From: JAWKHR01 sp041394725
GTDB taxonomy: Bacteria > Acidobacteriota > Vicinamibacteria > Vicinamibacterales > SCN-69-37
Reading direction: 5' to 3'
Assembly (NCBI GenBank): GCA_041394725.1
Contig: JAWKHR010000039.1
Coordinates: forward strand, 1-64,000
Length of the DNA: 64,000 nt
Shown: positions 6,278-17,710 of the stretch, piece by piece
Numbering within the stretch: position 1 is the first letter of the stretch
Layout of the letters: every line of letters starts with the position of its first letter
Position numbers and translations under genes: made by a program
Notes under the pieces: generated by a model
Told to the model about the DNA's origin: nothing
Seen by the model: only the letters and a program-made list of their open reading frames with translations
Databases searched by the model: none

Positions 6278-8058
6278 TACCAGCTCCCTCCGCCGCCGCC
6301 CCCGCCGCCACCGCCCGACGACCCGCCGCTGAATCCGCTGCCGCCGGACCCGCCCGGCGTGGACGCGATCGCGCTCGACATCGACGAGGAGAAGCTGCCG
6401 AGGCCGCTCGAGAACGACGCGGCGTTGAACTGCGTGGTGCCGACGTACCAGCCCGCCGTCGCCCGCTGCAGGTCGATGTCCCTGAACGCGCGCGCCCACT
6501 TCTCCACGCACCGGAACGCGACCGCGTACGGCAGGTACTCGGTGAACAGGTTCGCGCGCTCGGCGAACGCCTGCTGCTCCTTCTCCGCCGTGCGGATGTA
6601 GCGCGCGAAACCCAGCGTGCGCTGCAGCATCGCGCGGCCCGCGGCGGTCCGTCGCGGCATCAGGCCCGAGATCATCGCGAGCAGCAGCCCCCCGGCGATC
6701 ACCGGCAGCCCGAGCAGCCCGAGCCCCCAGTTCGCGCCGGCCAGCATCATCGCCGCGATGCCCAGCCCGAAGGTCAGGATGCCGACGATCCGCGCGACGA
6801 TGCGCACGGTCTCCGGGTTGCGCGGGAACCAGCCGCGCTCCACGGCGTCCTTGTAGAGCGCCTTCTTGGCGACCTCGAGCGTCTTGTAGAACTGGTTGCG
6901 CAGGTCCGACAGCTTCACCGACGACCGCGCGCCGAACAGGCCGTCGAAGATCATCCGCTCGTACGGCAGGAGGCCCGACTCGTCCTCCTTCTTCCGGTCG
7001 AGCTGCCAGTCCACCTTGCCGAACCAGCCGTGCTTGGGCAGCTCCGTGATCGAAAGGTAGCCGCGCACGGCCAGGTCCACGATCGTCGCGGTGACGTCGA
7101 GCGTGTCGGCGCGCTCGTCCACGAGCAGGCCCATCTGCCCCGGCCGGATGCCGTCCGGCGGCTCCAGCTCGACGGCGACCGGCCGCGCGCCGAACAGCGG
7201 CACGCGCTCCTCCGGCGCGCCGGTGACCGGGTGGTGGAACGAGACGTACCGCCGGTCGCGGCCCCATCGCCACCAGAGCGTCCCGAGTCCCGACACCACC
7301 AGCGCGAACCCGCCCCACATCGTCCACAGGATCCCCGGCGTGTGGTCGAAGAACTGGGTGATGTTGCGCGGCCGCGCGACCAGGTGCGGTTCGGGCGCGG
7401 TGACCGCGCCCTTGGCGAGCGCGGTGACGATGGTGAGCTGCTCGCCCTCGCGGAGCGGGCGGGTGGCCCGGAACGTCGCCTCGGCGCGCGTCATCCGGAC
7501 GTCGCAGAGTTCCTTCGACCCGGGCGGCCCCTGGTAGCAGGTGACGCGCGTGATCGCGTCGCCGGGCGTCCGCACGGTGACCGACGCGTCGGTGACGGTC
7601 ACGGGCCAGGGACCAATCGCGTTCCAGTACAGCTCGTCGTGGTCGGCAAACGGGTTGAGGCCGCCGCGCACGCGATAAACCAGCCGGTAGGTCTCCTTGC
7701 CGTTGATCGTCCGGTCCGGGTCGCCGATCCGGTAGCGCAGCGTCGAGCCCTCGGTGAGACGCTCGATGCCCGGCCGGCGGCCGTCGGCCGTCGTGAGGCC
7801 GATCAACTCGACGTCGTACACGCGCAGGTGCTCGTCGTCCCACGCGAACTTCACGGGGATGTCGCGGTAGATGCCGTGCTTCTCGAGGCCCTTGAAGTCC
7901 ACGTCGATCGCCTCGGCGGCGGTGAACGACGCGTCGGGCTGGATCTCGATGCGGACGTGCATCCGCTCGATGACCCAGCCCTCGTCGGCCGAGACGATCG
8001 CCGGCAGCACGAGCAGCGCCGCGAGGACGACACGGGCGACCCGCGCGCCGATGGGCAT
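6277..8058 (-). CDS. DUF2207 domain membrane protein
   Basis: This is a 593-residue protein. An N-terminal signal (VVLAALLVLPAIVSA) is followed by the exported DUF2207 beta-rich domain (residues about 25-225, with KHGIYRDIPVKF and the IGPWPVTVTDASV stretch). A membrane helix lies near residue 240 (LWTMWGGFALVVSGLGTLWW), then a cytoplasmic winged-helix-like region and two more helices near 400-450. The C-terminus is a glycine run ending GGSW, as in many members. The start ATG 8058 lies 2 nt after the stop of the dehydratase gene. LemA and DUF2207 proteins are commonly paired, but their function is unknown. Confidence 0.87.
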   Translation of the reverse strand: MPIGARVARVVLAALLVLPAIVSADEGWVIERMHVRIEIQPDASFTAAEAIDVDFKGLEKHGIYRDIPVKFAWDDEHLRVYDVELIGLTTADGRRPGIERLTEGSTLRYRIGDPDRTINGKETYRLVYRVRGGLNPFADHDELYWNAIGPWPVTVTDASVTVRTPGDAITRVTCYQGPPGSKELCDVRMTRAEATFRATRPLREGEQLTIVTALAKGAVTAPEPHLVARPRNITQFFDHTPGILWTMWGGFALVVSGLGTLWWRWGRDRRYVSFHHPVTGAPEERVPLFGARPVAVELEPPDGIRPGQMGLLVDERADTLDVTATIVDLAVRGYLSITELPKHGWFGKVDWQLDRKKEDESGLLPYERMIFDGLFGARSSVKLSDLRNQFYKTLEVAKKALYKDAVERGWFPRNPETVRIVARIVGILTFGLGIAAMMLAGANWGLGLLGLPVIAGGLLLAMISGLMPRRTAAGRAMLQRTLGFARYIRTAEKEQQAFAERANLFTEYLPYAVAFRCVEKWARAFRDIDLQRATAGWYVGTTQFNAASFSSGLGSFSSSMSSAIASTPGGSGGSGFSGGSSGGGGGGGGGGSW

Positions 8059-8060
8059 CG

Positions 8061-9044
8061 TCACGCTCGCTCCTCCGTCGGCCCGAACCGGCGCTCGAGT
8101 TCCTCGAGGGTCGCCGGCGCGACGTTGCCGCCGCTCAGCACGGCGACCACGCGCGCGTCGGCCGGGAACAGCCGCGCGAAGCGCGGCGCGCGCACGGCCG
8201 CCACGGTCGCGGCGCCGCTCGGCTCCACCACCTGGCGCACCTCGTAGAACAGCCAGAGCGCGGCGTGGGCGATCTCGGCATCGCTCACGGTGACGACCTC
8301 GTCCACGTACTGCTGGGCGTGGGCGAACGTCAGATCCCCGGGCCGCACCGGCATCAGGCCGTCGGCGATGCTCGCCGTGCGCTCGAGCGTCACCGGATGC
8401 CCGGCGGCGATCGACGCGGTCATCTTCGCGGCGCCCTCGGGCTCCACGCCGACCACGCGCACCGCGGGCCGCGCCTGCTTGAGCGCCGCGGCCACGCCCG
8501 AAATCAGCCCGCCGCCGCCGATCGGCACGACGACAACGTCGGCGTCGGGCAGCTGCGCCTCGATCTCCAGGCCGCACGTCCCCTGACCGGCGATGATCCA
8601 CGGATGGTCGAAGGGCGGCACCATCGTCAGGCCGCGCGCCGCCGCCTCGGCCTGCGCGCGCTTCAGGCGATCCACCGAGGTCGTGCCCTCGAGAATCACC
8701 TCGCCGCCCCAGCGCCTGACGCCGGCGACCTTCACGGCCGGCGCGGTCGTCGGCATGACGATCACGGCGGGCGCGCCGAGACGGGCGCCGGCGAGCGACA
8801 CGGCCTGGCCGTGATTGCCGGACGAGTAGGTGATGACGCCACGCCGCCGGTCGGACGGGTCCAGGCGCGCGAGCATGTTGGTGGCGCCGCGAATCTTGAA
8901 CGCGCCACCCGGCTGCTGGTTCTCGCACTTGAGCCACAGCGGCCGCGCGGCCTGGTCGGAGGCGTCCACGAGGGCCGTCCGGCGCGCGACGGCGGCGATC
9001 CGCGCCGCGGCCTCCCGGATTTCGTCCAGCGTCACGAGCGACAT
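8061..9044 (-). CDS. PLP-dependent threonine/serine dehydratase-like enzyme
   Basis: This is a 327-residue fold-type II PLP enzyme. The Schiff-base lysine is K50 in GGAFKIRGA, the substrate loop is SSGNHGQA near residue 73, and the phosphate-binding glycine loop is GGGGLISG near residue 178. A late SGGNV segment matches the serine that contacts the pyridine ring. It lacks the C-terminal ACT-like regulatory domain of biosynthetic IlvA, so it looks like a catabolic threonine dehydratase or serine racemase type enzyme. The ATG at 9044 is chosen because homology begins at MSLVTLDEI; the frame itself extends further upstream in shadow sequence. It is the first gene of the dehydratase-DUF2207-LemA run. 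Confidence 0.85.
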   Translation of the reverse strand: MSLVTLDEIREAAARIAAVARRTALVDASDQAARPLWLKCENQQPGGAFKIRGATNMLARLDPSDRRRGVITYSSGNHGQAVSLAGARLGAPAVIVMPTTAPAVKVAGVRRWGGEVILEGTTSVDRLKRAQAEAAARGLTMVPPFDHPWIIAGQGTCGLEIEAQLPDADVVVVPIGGGGLISGVAAALKQARPAVRVVGVEPEGAAKMTASIAAGHPVTLERTASIADGLMPVRPGDLTFAHAQQYVDEVVTVSDAEIAHAALWLFYEVRQVVEPSGAATVAAVRAPRFARLFPADARVVAVLSGGNVAPATLEELERRFGPTEERA

Positions 9045-9087
9045 CGGCACATTATGGATGATGCGGATGAAGTACGCTGAGGGCCGC

Positions 9088-9744
9088 ATGCCGCGCCTCG
9101 TCTTCGGCCCGTGTCTCGCGCTGGTCCTGATCGCCGCATCCGCCGCGCCCGCGTCCGCGCAGCTCGTCCCCGGCCGGATTCCGCCGGTCGTCTTCGACGT
9201 GCGCGGCTTCTGGCCGGGCCTCGGCCAGGACCCCGTCACCGCGTCGGACCTGGACCTGCTCGCGACGGACCTGCCCTCGCGCGGCCTGGGCGCGGTGACC
9301 GGCGTGCACGTGTACCCGATTCGGCGCGGCCGCTTCGCGCTCGGCGCCGGCGGCGAACTCATCGTCGCGCGCGGCAACCGGGATCCCATCGTCGTCGAGG
9401 GCAGCGAGGCGCCGGTCGGGCCGACCGTACACCAGCGGCTGCAGGGGTTCTCGGCGCAGGTCTCGCTCAACTTCGGCAACGAGGACGGGTGGAGCTACCT
9501 GACCGGCGGCATGGGCCCGATGCGCTTCGGCACCTACACGGGCGACACGGCCCCGGCCGAGGCGGCGCCGTCGAAGTCCACGATCAACCTCGGCGGCGGC
9601 GCCCGGTGGTTCTTCAAGCGTCACCTGGCGTTCACGTTCGACGTGCGGTTCTACCTCACGCGGCCCGAGGTGCGCACGGAACTCTACCCGGGCCGCGGGC
9701 GGAGCCGACTCCTGGTGCTCTCGGCGGGGATCGCGATCAAGTAG
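9088..9744 (+). CDS. Small secreted outer-membrane beta-barrel-like protein
   Basis: This is a 218-residue protein with a clear signal peptide (CLALVLIAASAAPASAQ). The mature part alternates hydrophobic and polar residues in strand-like blocks, for example FALGAGGELIVARG, FSAQVSLNFGNEDGWSYL, INLGGGARWFFKRHLAFTF and LVLSAGIAIK, and ends in a hydrophobic strand as outer-membrane barrels do. No catalytic motif is visible and no exact family is recognised. The start ATG 9088 is set by the signal peptide. It is divergent from the dehydratase operon, with 43 nt between the starts, and convergent with the dienelactone hydrolase. Confidence 0.72.
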   Translation: MPRLVFGPCLALVLIAASAAPASAQLVPGRIPPVVFDVRGFWPGLGQDPVTASDLDLLATDLPSRGLGAVTGVHVYPIRRGRFALGAGGELIVARGNRDPIVVEGSEAPVGPTVHQRLQGFSAQVSLNFGNEDGWSYLTGGMGPMRFGTYTGDTAPAEAAPSKSTINLGGGARWFFKRHLAFTFDVRFYLTRPEVRTELYPGRGRSRLLVLSAGIAIK

Positions 9745-9777
9745 GACGCCGGGAGTCGCCGACACCCCCGGCGTCCT
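9743..9777. terminator. Bidirectional hairpin between convergent genes
   Basis: An 11-bp perfect stem (9743-9753 with 9767-9777, AGGACGCCGGG) encloses a 13-nt loop between the stop of the beta-barrel gene and the stop of the dienelactone hydrolase gene. No clear U tract follows on either strand, so termination efficiency is uncertain. Confidence 0.6.
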
Positions 9778-9785
9778 CTGATCGA

Positions 9786-10700
9786 TTACTGCAGGTACTT
9801 CCGGAAGAAGGCGACGGCCATCGGCCAGGAGTCCTGCGTGGCCTTCAGGTTCGCGCCGCCGGCGCCGGCCTGGGCGAAGATGAAGCCGTGGCCCGCGCCC
9901 TCGAAGGTGTGCGGCTCGTACGTCTTGCCGAGCGCGCGCATCGCCTCGGTGGTCGCCGGGACCGTGGCGCCGATGCGCGCGTCGTTGCCGGCGTAGAGCC
10001 CCAGGACCGGCGCGTTGATCCGCGCGAACGCGTCGCGCGGCGCGCTGTCGGCCGTCGCGCCGTCGGGATTCCCGTAGTAGACGACCGCCGCGTTCAGTCC
10101 CGCCTGGTGAATCGCGTAGTTGAAGCTCTGCGTGCCACCCCAGCAGAACCCGATGACGCCGGTCTTCCCGTTCGACGCGGGCAACGACTTGCCGTACTGC
10201 ATCGCGGCATCGAGACGCGCGCCCACTTCGTCGGTCGTGAGCGTGCGGATCGCCTGCCCGACCTGATTGCCGAGCGACGCGGTCCCCCCGCCGTTCGGCC
10301 CGCGGCCCGAGAGGAAGTCCGGGACGATGGCGATGAAGCCGTCCTGCGCGAGCTGGTCGCCCGCGGCACGCGCGAGGTCGCTCATCCCGCGGATGTCGTG
10401 GATGACCAGCACGACGCCCGCCTTGTCCGCCCGCTCGGGGTAGATCACGAACGAGTTCAGCAGCGTGCCGTCGGCCATCTTGATGTCCACCCACTCGCCG
10501 TGACGGCTGGATTCGGCCAGCGCCCGCGTGGCGTGCTCGGGCGTGCCGGGGGGCAGGCTGTCGTTCCAGGGCACCTCGATGGGCGGGGGCTGGTTGCCGC
10601 GCTGGCCGCCCCCGCGCTGGTCCGCGGCCGGGGGGGACTGGGCGAACGCCGGCGTCGCGAGCGCCAGCACGGTCAGGGCAAGGGAAACACGACGGGTCAT
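9786..10700 (-). CDS. Secreted dienelactone hydrolase family protein
   Basis: This is a 304-residue protein with a signal peptide (VSLALTVLALATPAFAQ), then a Gly/Pro-rich linker and a dienelactone-hydrolase alpha/beta fold. The nucleophile is the Cys in GFCWGGTQ (near residue 187), the acid is probably the Asp in LYAGNDARIG, and the His is in GAGHGFIFA. The HDIRGMSD and PDFLSGRG segments match the family. ATG 10700 is preferred over the longer frame because it directly precedes the signal peptide. The natural substrate is unknown; export makes a role in classical chloroaromatic degradation unlikely and general ester or lactone hydrolysis more plausible. Confidence 0.85.
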   Translation of the reverse strand: MTRRVSLALTVLALATPAFAQSPPAADQRGGGQRGNQPPPIEVPWNDSLPPGTPEHATRALAESSRHGEWVDIKMADGTLLNSFVIYPERADKAGVVLVIHDIRGMSDLARAAGDQLAQDGFIAIVPDFLSGRGPNGGGTASLGNQVGQAIRTLTTDEVGARLDAAMQYGKSLPASNGKTGVIGFCWGGTQSFNYAIHQAGLNAAVVYYGNPDGATADSAPRDAFARINAPVLGLYAGNDARIGATVPATTEAMRALGKTYEPHTFEGAGHGFIFAQAGAGGANLKATQDSWPMAVAFFRKYLQ

Positions 10701-10782
10701 CGAGGCCTCCAGGGGAAATCTCACGAGGTCTTCAGCTCGGGCTCACGCGTTCGGGGGACCGTGCCCGGTATTATCTCCCCGG

Positions 10783-13404
10783 ATGCGCCGCGAGACGCTG
10801 CTCGATTTCTTCGAGGACTTCGCCACGCTCGACGAGCCGTTCATCGTCCACGACGACGGCTACCGGACGCGGACGGCGACGTACCGGGAGATCGCGGGCG
10901 CCGCGCGGACGTACGCGGCGCGGCTGGCGGACGGTGGCGTCGCGCCGGGCGAGAAGATCGTCCTCTGGTCGGAGAACCGCGCCGAGTGGGTCGCCGCGCT
11001 CTGGGGCGGGCTGCTGGCTGGCGTCGTCCTGGTGCCGGTGGACTTCCGCGCGTCGCCGGACCTGGTTCGGCGCATCGCCGGCATCGTCCAGGCGCGCGCG
11101 ATCCTGGTCGGCCACGAAGTGGAGGCGCTGGCGGACGCGCCGGCGCCGGTCGTGCCGATCACCGAGGCGGTGCCGATCGCGGAGGCCGCCACCCCAACCA
11201 GCCGGCCCCCCGCCGCGACGCCAGCGCCCACGGGCGCGACGCTCGCCGAGATCATCTTCACGTCTGGCGCGACCGCGGAGCCGAAGGGCGTCACGATCAC
11301 GCACCGCAACGTGCTCGCGAACATCATCCCGATCGAGCGCGAGGTGAAGAAGTACCTGCGCTACGAGCGGCCGTTTCACCCGATCCGGTTCCTGAACCTG
11401 CTGCCGCTGTCGCACATGTTCGGGCAGTCGATGGCGACGTTCGTGCCGCCGATGCTCGCCGGCACCGTGGTGTTCTCGCACGGCTACAGCCCGACGGAGA
11501 TCGTGCGCCAGATCCACTCGCGCCGCGTGTCGGTGCTGGTCGCGGTGCCGAAGGTGCTCGAGGTCCTGCGCGCGCACCTCGAGCGCGTGCTGCCCGAGAC
11601 GGCCGGGCCCGACACGCTCGCCGGCCGGCACTGGGCGTGGCGCTGGTGGCACTACCGCCGCGCGCACCGGCTGTTCGGCTGGAAGTTCTGGGCGATCGTC
11701 TGCGGCGCGGCCGCGCTCGACCCCGAGCTCGAGGCGTTCTGGCGCAAGCTCGGCTTCCTCGTCGTGCAGGGCTACGGCCTCACCGAGACCGCGCCCGTCG
11801 TCACGCTGAACCACCCGTTCAAGGCGTCACGCGGATCGGTCGGCGCGCCGATCGCGGGCGTCGAGGTGAGGATTGCCGACGACGGCGAGATCCTGGTGCG
11901 GGGCGACAACGTCACGTCGGGGTACTACCGCGCGGGCGACGGCGACACGGTCAGCCCGTCGGACGCCTTCGAGGACGGCTGGTTCCACACCGGCGACATC
12001 GGCGAGCTGGACGAGGCGGGACGACTGGTCATCAAGGGCCGCAAGAAGGAGATGATCGTCACCCCGCAGGGGCTGAACGTCTTCCCGGAGGACGTCGAGC
12101 GCGCGCTCGTGGCGCAGCCCGGCGTCGTCGAGGCCGGCGTCGTGGGCCTCACGGTGGACGGCGAGGAGCGGGTGCACGCGGTGCTCCGGGTCGCCGACGG
12201 CGCCGACGTGGACGCCATCGTCCGCGGCGCGAACGCGACGCTCGAGGACCACCAGCGCGTCTGGAGCACGTCGGTCTGGCCGGGCGACGCGCTGCCGCGC
12301 ACGGAGGGCACGGGCAAGCTGAAGCGGCGCGAGCTGCAGCGCTGGGCGGCAGGCGGACAGGCGGCCGCGCCGGCTGCTGCCGCCGCCGGCCACAGCGTGG
12401 AAGCCGTCATCGCCCGCTTCGCACCCGGCCGCACGCTCACGCCCGAGACCACGCTCGCGGAGCTGGGCCTGTCGTCGCTCGACCGCGTCGAGCTGCTGAT
12501 GGCGCTCGAGGAGGCATTCCAGGTCACGCTGGACGAAGGGACCCTGGGGGACGCCCGGACGATCGGTGAGCTCCAGGAACTCGTAGGCGCGGACAAGGGC
12601 CTGAGGGTCCCAGGGTCCCAGGGTCCCAGGGTTCAAGGGCCCGGCGTGGAACCTGGGCCGGGACCTTCTTCCACTGCGGGCCGGCAAACGGGCGAGGGGA
12701 TTCGCTTTCCGGCCTGGAACCGGTCGCGGGTGTCGTGGTTCCTGCGGCGGATCAGCCTGCCGACGTGGATCCTGCCGCTCGCGCGGCCGTTCCTCGATCT
12801 CACGGTGGACGGGCTCGAACACCTGGAGGGCCTGCAGGGGCCGGTGGTCTTCGCGGCCAACCACCAGAGCCACATGGACACGCCGACGATCCTGCTGGCG
12901 CTGCCGGCGCGCTGGCGGTACCGCGTGCAGACGGCGATGGCGAAGGAGTTCTTCCGCGCGCACTTCTTCCCGCGCGAGTTCTCGCGGCGCGCGTGGTTCA
13001 CCAACAGCCTGAACTACTACCTCGCGTGCCAGTTCTTCGCCGCCTTCCCGCTGCCGCAGCGCGAGGCGGGCACGCGCGAGACGCTGCGGTACATCGGCGA
13101 GGTCACCGCCGACGGCTACTCGATCCTGATCTTCCCGGAAGGCCGGCGGAACGACTCGGGCGACGTGGACGAGTTCCGTCCCGGCATCGGCATGATCGGC
13201 GCCCGCCTCGAGCTCCCCGTCGTCCCGGTCCGCATCGTCGGCCTCGACAAGGTGCTCCACCCGAAGATGCGCTGGCCGAAACGCGGCCCGGTGCGCGTGG
13301 CATTCGGGGCGCCGATCAGGCTCACCGGCGAGGACTACCCGGCGCTGGCGAGGGACGTCGAGGACGCGGTGCGGGGACTGGGGCGCGCGACGACTCCTTC
13401 CTGA
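10783..13404 (+). CDS. Three-domain fusion: AMP-forming acyl synthetase, acyl carrier domain and PlsC-type acyltransferase
   Basis: This is an 873-residue protein. Residues about 5-530 are an acyl-AMP ligase (FTSGATAEPKG near 160, YGLTETAP near 330, FHTGDIGELDEAG, and the catalytic Lys in GTGKLKRREL). Residues about 540-606 form a carrier domain with the pantetheine serine in LGLSSLDRVEL (near 563). Residues about 645-870 are a lysophospholipid acyltransferase with NHQSHMD (near 692) and FPEGRR (near 785). The order resembles Aas-type acyl-ACP synthetase/acyltransferases, but with synthetase first and its own carrier domain. It probably loads fatty acids and transfers them to a lysophospholipid. 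The 607-645 linker contains a family B repeat (12601-12634). ATG 10783 is chosen where homology starts. Confidence 0.88.
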   Translation: MRRETLLDFFEDFATLDEPFIVHDDGYRTRTATYREIAGAARTYAARLADGGVAPGEKIVLWSENRAEWVAALWGGLLAGVVLVPVDFRASPDLVRRIAGIVQARAILVGHEVEALADAPAPVVPITEAVPIAEAATPTSRPPAATPAPTGATLAEIIFTSGATAEPKGVTITHRNVLANIIPIEREVKKYLRYERPFHPIRFLNLLPLSHMFGQSMATFVPPMLAGTVVFSHGYSPTEIVRQIHSRRVSVLVAVPKVLEVLRAHLERVLPETAGPDTLAGRHWAWRWWHYRRAHRLFGWKFWAIVCGAAALDPELEAFWRKLGFLVVQGYGLTETAPVVTLNHPFKASRGSVGAPIAGVEVRIADDGEILVRGDNVTSGYYRAGDGDTVSPSDAFEDGWFHTGDIGELDEAGRLVIKGRKKEMIVTPQGLNVFPEDVERALVAQPGVVEAGVVGLTVDGEERVHAVLRVADGADVDAIVRGANATLEDHQRVWSTSVWPGDALPRTEGTGKLKRRELQRWAAGGQAAAPAAAAAGHSVEAVIARFAPGRTLTPETTLAELGLSSLDRVELLMALEEAFQVTLDEGTLGDARTIGELQELVGADKGLRVPGSQGPRVQGPGVEPGPGPSSTAGRQTGEGIRFPAWNRSRVSWFLRRISLPTWILPLARPFLDLTVDGLEHLEGLQGPVVFAANHQSHMDTPTILLALPARWRYRVQTAMAKEFFRAHFFPREFSRRAWFTNSLNYYLACQFFAAFPLPQREAGTRETLRYIGEVTADGYSILIFPEGRRNDSGDVDEFRPGIGMIGARLELPVVPVRIVGLDKVLHPKMRWPKRGPVRVAFGAPIRLTGEDYPALARDVEDAVRGLGRATTPS
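12601..12634 (+). repeat. Family B dispersed repeat, in-frame copy
   Basis: Bases 12601-12634 contain CTGAGGGTCCCAGGG followed by further GGTCCCAGG units. The same text lies just after the helicase gene (17711 onward), with a related version at the end of pyrF (58090 onward). Here it is read in frame and gives a Gly/Pro/Gln linker between the carrier and acyltransferase domains. Confidence 0.7.
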
Positions 13405-13585
13405 GGCGTGGTGCGGCAAGCGAGCCTTCACGCGAAGGGCACAGTATCGCGTGCAGCACGTGGTTCACGCGCTAGACTGCAAGTCAGGAACCCGCTGCGT
13501 CCAGGCGATCGCCGGGATTAGGGCCACCGCGCGCCGCACGACCGGCCGGCCGGGACCGACGGCCGGATGAACGACTGATTCACGC

Positions 13586-16144
<2,559 letters not shown>

Positions 16145-16191
16145 GACCCTTTTTGCCCCCGCCCCCCCTTCCGTGAGAAACTGTTGAGTTG

Positions 16192-16209
16192 AAAGGATTA
16201 GCGGATTTG
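16192..16209 (+). promoter_or_regulatory. Ribosome binding site deciding a TTG start for IF-1
   Basis: AAAGGA at 16192-16197 lies nine bases before TTG 16207-16209. Starting there gives a 72-residue protein beginning Met-Ser-Lys-Asp-Asp, the standard length and N-terminus of IF-1. The earlier TTG at 16189 would give a nonstandard extension and overlap this site. Confidence 0.75.
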
Positions 16210-16425
16210 AGCAAGGACGACCTGATAGATGTCCAGGGCACCGTGGTCGCCGTTCACAGCGGCGGCCTCTACCGTGTCCAAGTCGATTCCGGCCATGAGG
16301 TTCTGGCCCAGTTGAGCGGCCGGATGCGCCGTTTCCGAATCAAGGTCGTGCCCGGTGACCGCGTCACCGTGGGCGTGTCCCCCTACGACCCGGTCAGGGG
16401 CATCATCACGTTCCGCGCCCGCTAG
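16207..16425 (+). CDS. infA: Translation initiation factor IF-1
   Basis: This is a 72-residue single S1/OB-fold protein that binds the ribosomal A site with IF-2 and IF-3 during initiation. Recognisable segments are DDLIDVQGTVV, SGHEVLAQLSGRMRRFRI, VVPGDRVTV and SPYDPVRGIITFR, covering the full family length. It starts at TTG. The sequence is somewhat divergent from the most conserved housekeeping copies (for example HSGGLYRVQVDSG), so the genome may carry a second, ribosomal-operon infA. It lies 12 nt upstream of the DEAD-box helicase gene, which also begins with TTG; co-expression with an RNA helicase fits a role in structured-mRNA or low-temperature translation. Confidence 0.92.
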   Translation: MSKDDLIDVQGTVVAVHSGGLYRVQVDSGHEVLAQLSGRMRRFRIKVVPGDRVTVGVSPYDPVRGIITFRAR

Positions 16426-16437
16426 ATACAGAGATCG

Positions 16438-17703
16438 TTGACCACAGAAGCACGCCCGAAAACCACCCCCCGGCGCGGCGGCAGCAGACGGCGCGGCCGT
16501 CCCCAGGGCCGCCCGGCCACTCGCCCCGCCTCCACCGCGCCCGAGCGCGAGTCGGCGGCCTTCGATCCGGCCCCGCTGCCGTTCAAGGCCCTCGTCACCG
16601 AACCCGCGCTGCTCGACGCGCTCGACCAGCGCGGCTTCGAGCAGACGACGCCCGTGCAGAGCGCCGTGCTGCCCTACGCGATGACCGGCCGCGACGTGAT
16701 CGGCTGCGCCGAGACCGGCACCGGCAAGACCGCCGCCTACGTCCTGCCCGTCCTCTCGCGCCTGATGCGCGAGGACCGCGAAGCCGGGCCCGCCGTGTCG
16801 CACCGCGCGACGCGCGCCCTGATCCTCGCGCCCACGCGCGAGCTGGCCACCCAGATCGACGACGAAATCCAGGGCTTCGCGTACCACGCGCCCGTGGCGA
16901 GCGCCGCGGTCTACGGCGGCGTCCCGATGGGCCCGCAGGAACGCGCCCTCAAGGCCGGCGTGGACATCGTCGTCGCCACGCCCGGGCGGCTGCTGGACCA
17001 CATGCGCAGCAACGTCGGCGACTTCTCGAAGATCGAGGTCTTCGTGCTCGACGAGGCCGACCGGATGATGGACATGGGCTTCTGGCCCGACGTCCGCCGG
17101 ATCGCCGAGGCGCTGCCGCCCACCGCGTCGCGCCAGACCATGCTCTTCTCGGCGACGATGCCCGAGGAGGTCATGCGGTTCGCCGACGCGCTGGCGCCGG
17201 ATGCGGTGTTCGTGCAGGTGGGGTCGCGGCGCGGCCCGGCGAAGACGATCACGCACGAGGCGCGGATTCTGCCGTCGCGCGAGAAGGTCAGCTTCCTCGC
17301 GAAGTACCTCCGCCGGCACCACGACACCGCCATCGTCTTCGTGAACACGAAGATCGGCACCAGCCGGCTCGCGCGGCAGCTCATGCAGTCGGGCCTGCGC
17401 GCCGAGGCGATCCACGCCGACCGGTCGCAGAAGGACCGGACCGCCGCGATCGAGAGCTTCCGCGCCGGCCGCACGAAGGTGCTCGTCGCGACCGACGTCG
17501 CGGCCCGCGGCCTCGACATCGAGTCGGTGGGCCTCATCGTCAACTTCGAGGTCCCGCACACGCTCGACACCTACGTGCACCGTGTCGGCCGCACCGGCCG
17601 CAACGACACCCCCGGCCACGCCCTCACCCTGGCCGACCCGCACGACCGGGCCGACCTGGAGCAGATCGAGAAGGCGTTCGGGTTGAAGCTGATCGCCGAG
17701 TAG
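16438..17703 (+). CDS. DEAD-box ATP-dependent RNA helicase, RhlE-like
   Basis: This is a 421-residue protein. A basic N-terminus (PRRGGSRRRGRPQG) is followed by a complete helicase core: Q-motif region (GFEQTTPVQSAVLP), AETGTGKT (motif I), PTRELATQ (Ia), TPGRLLDHM, DEAD in VLDEADRMMD, SATMP (III), VFVNTKIGTSRLARQL (IV), ATDVAARGLDI (V) and HRVGRTGR (VI). It unwinds RNA duplexes, for example in ribosome assembly or mRNA turnover. The C-terminus is short, without the long basic tail of many RhlE proteins; the basic patch is at the N-terminus instead. The start is TTG 16438, 12 nt after infA. Confidence 0.92.
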   Translation: MTTEARPKTTPRRGGSRRRGRPQGRPATRPASTAPERESAAFDPAPLPFKALVTEPALLDALDQRGFEQTTPVQSAVLPYAMTGRDVIGCAETGTGKTAAYVLPVLSRLMREDREAGPAVSHRATRALILAPTRELATQIDDEIQGFAYHAPVASAAVYGGVPMGPQERALKAGVDIVVATPGRLLDHMRSNVGDFSKIEVFVLDEADRMMDMGFWPDVRRIAEALPPTASRQTMLFSATMPEEVMRFADALAPDAVFVQVGSRRGPAKTITHEARILPSREKVSFLAKYLRRHHDTAIVFVNTKIGTSRLARQLMQSGLRAEAIHADRSQKDRTAAIESFRAGRTKVLVATDVAARGLDIESVGLIVNFEVPHTLDTYVHRVGRTGRNDTPGHALTLADPHDRADLEQIEKAFGLKLIAE

Positions 17704-17710
17704 TCGAGAG

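Noticed and set aside
9111..12569. 1152-codon plus-strand frame
   Set aside because: It crosses three real genes on both strands and reads as Arg/Gly-rich shadow sequence.
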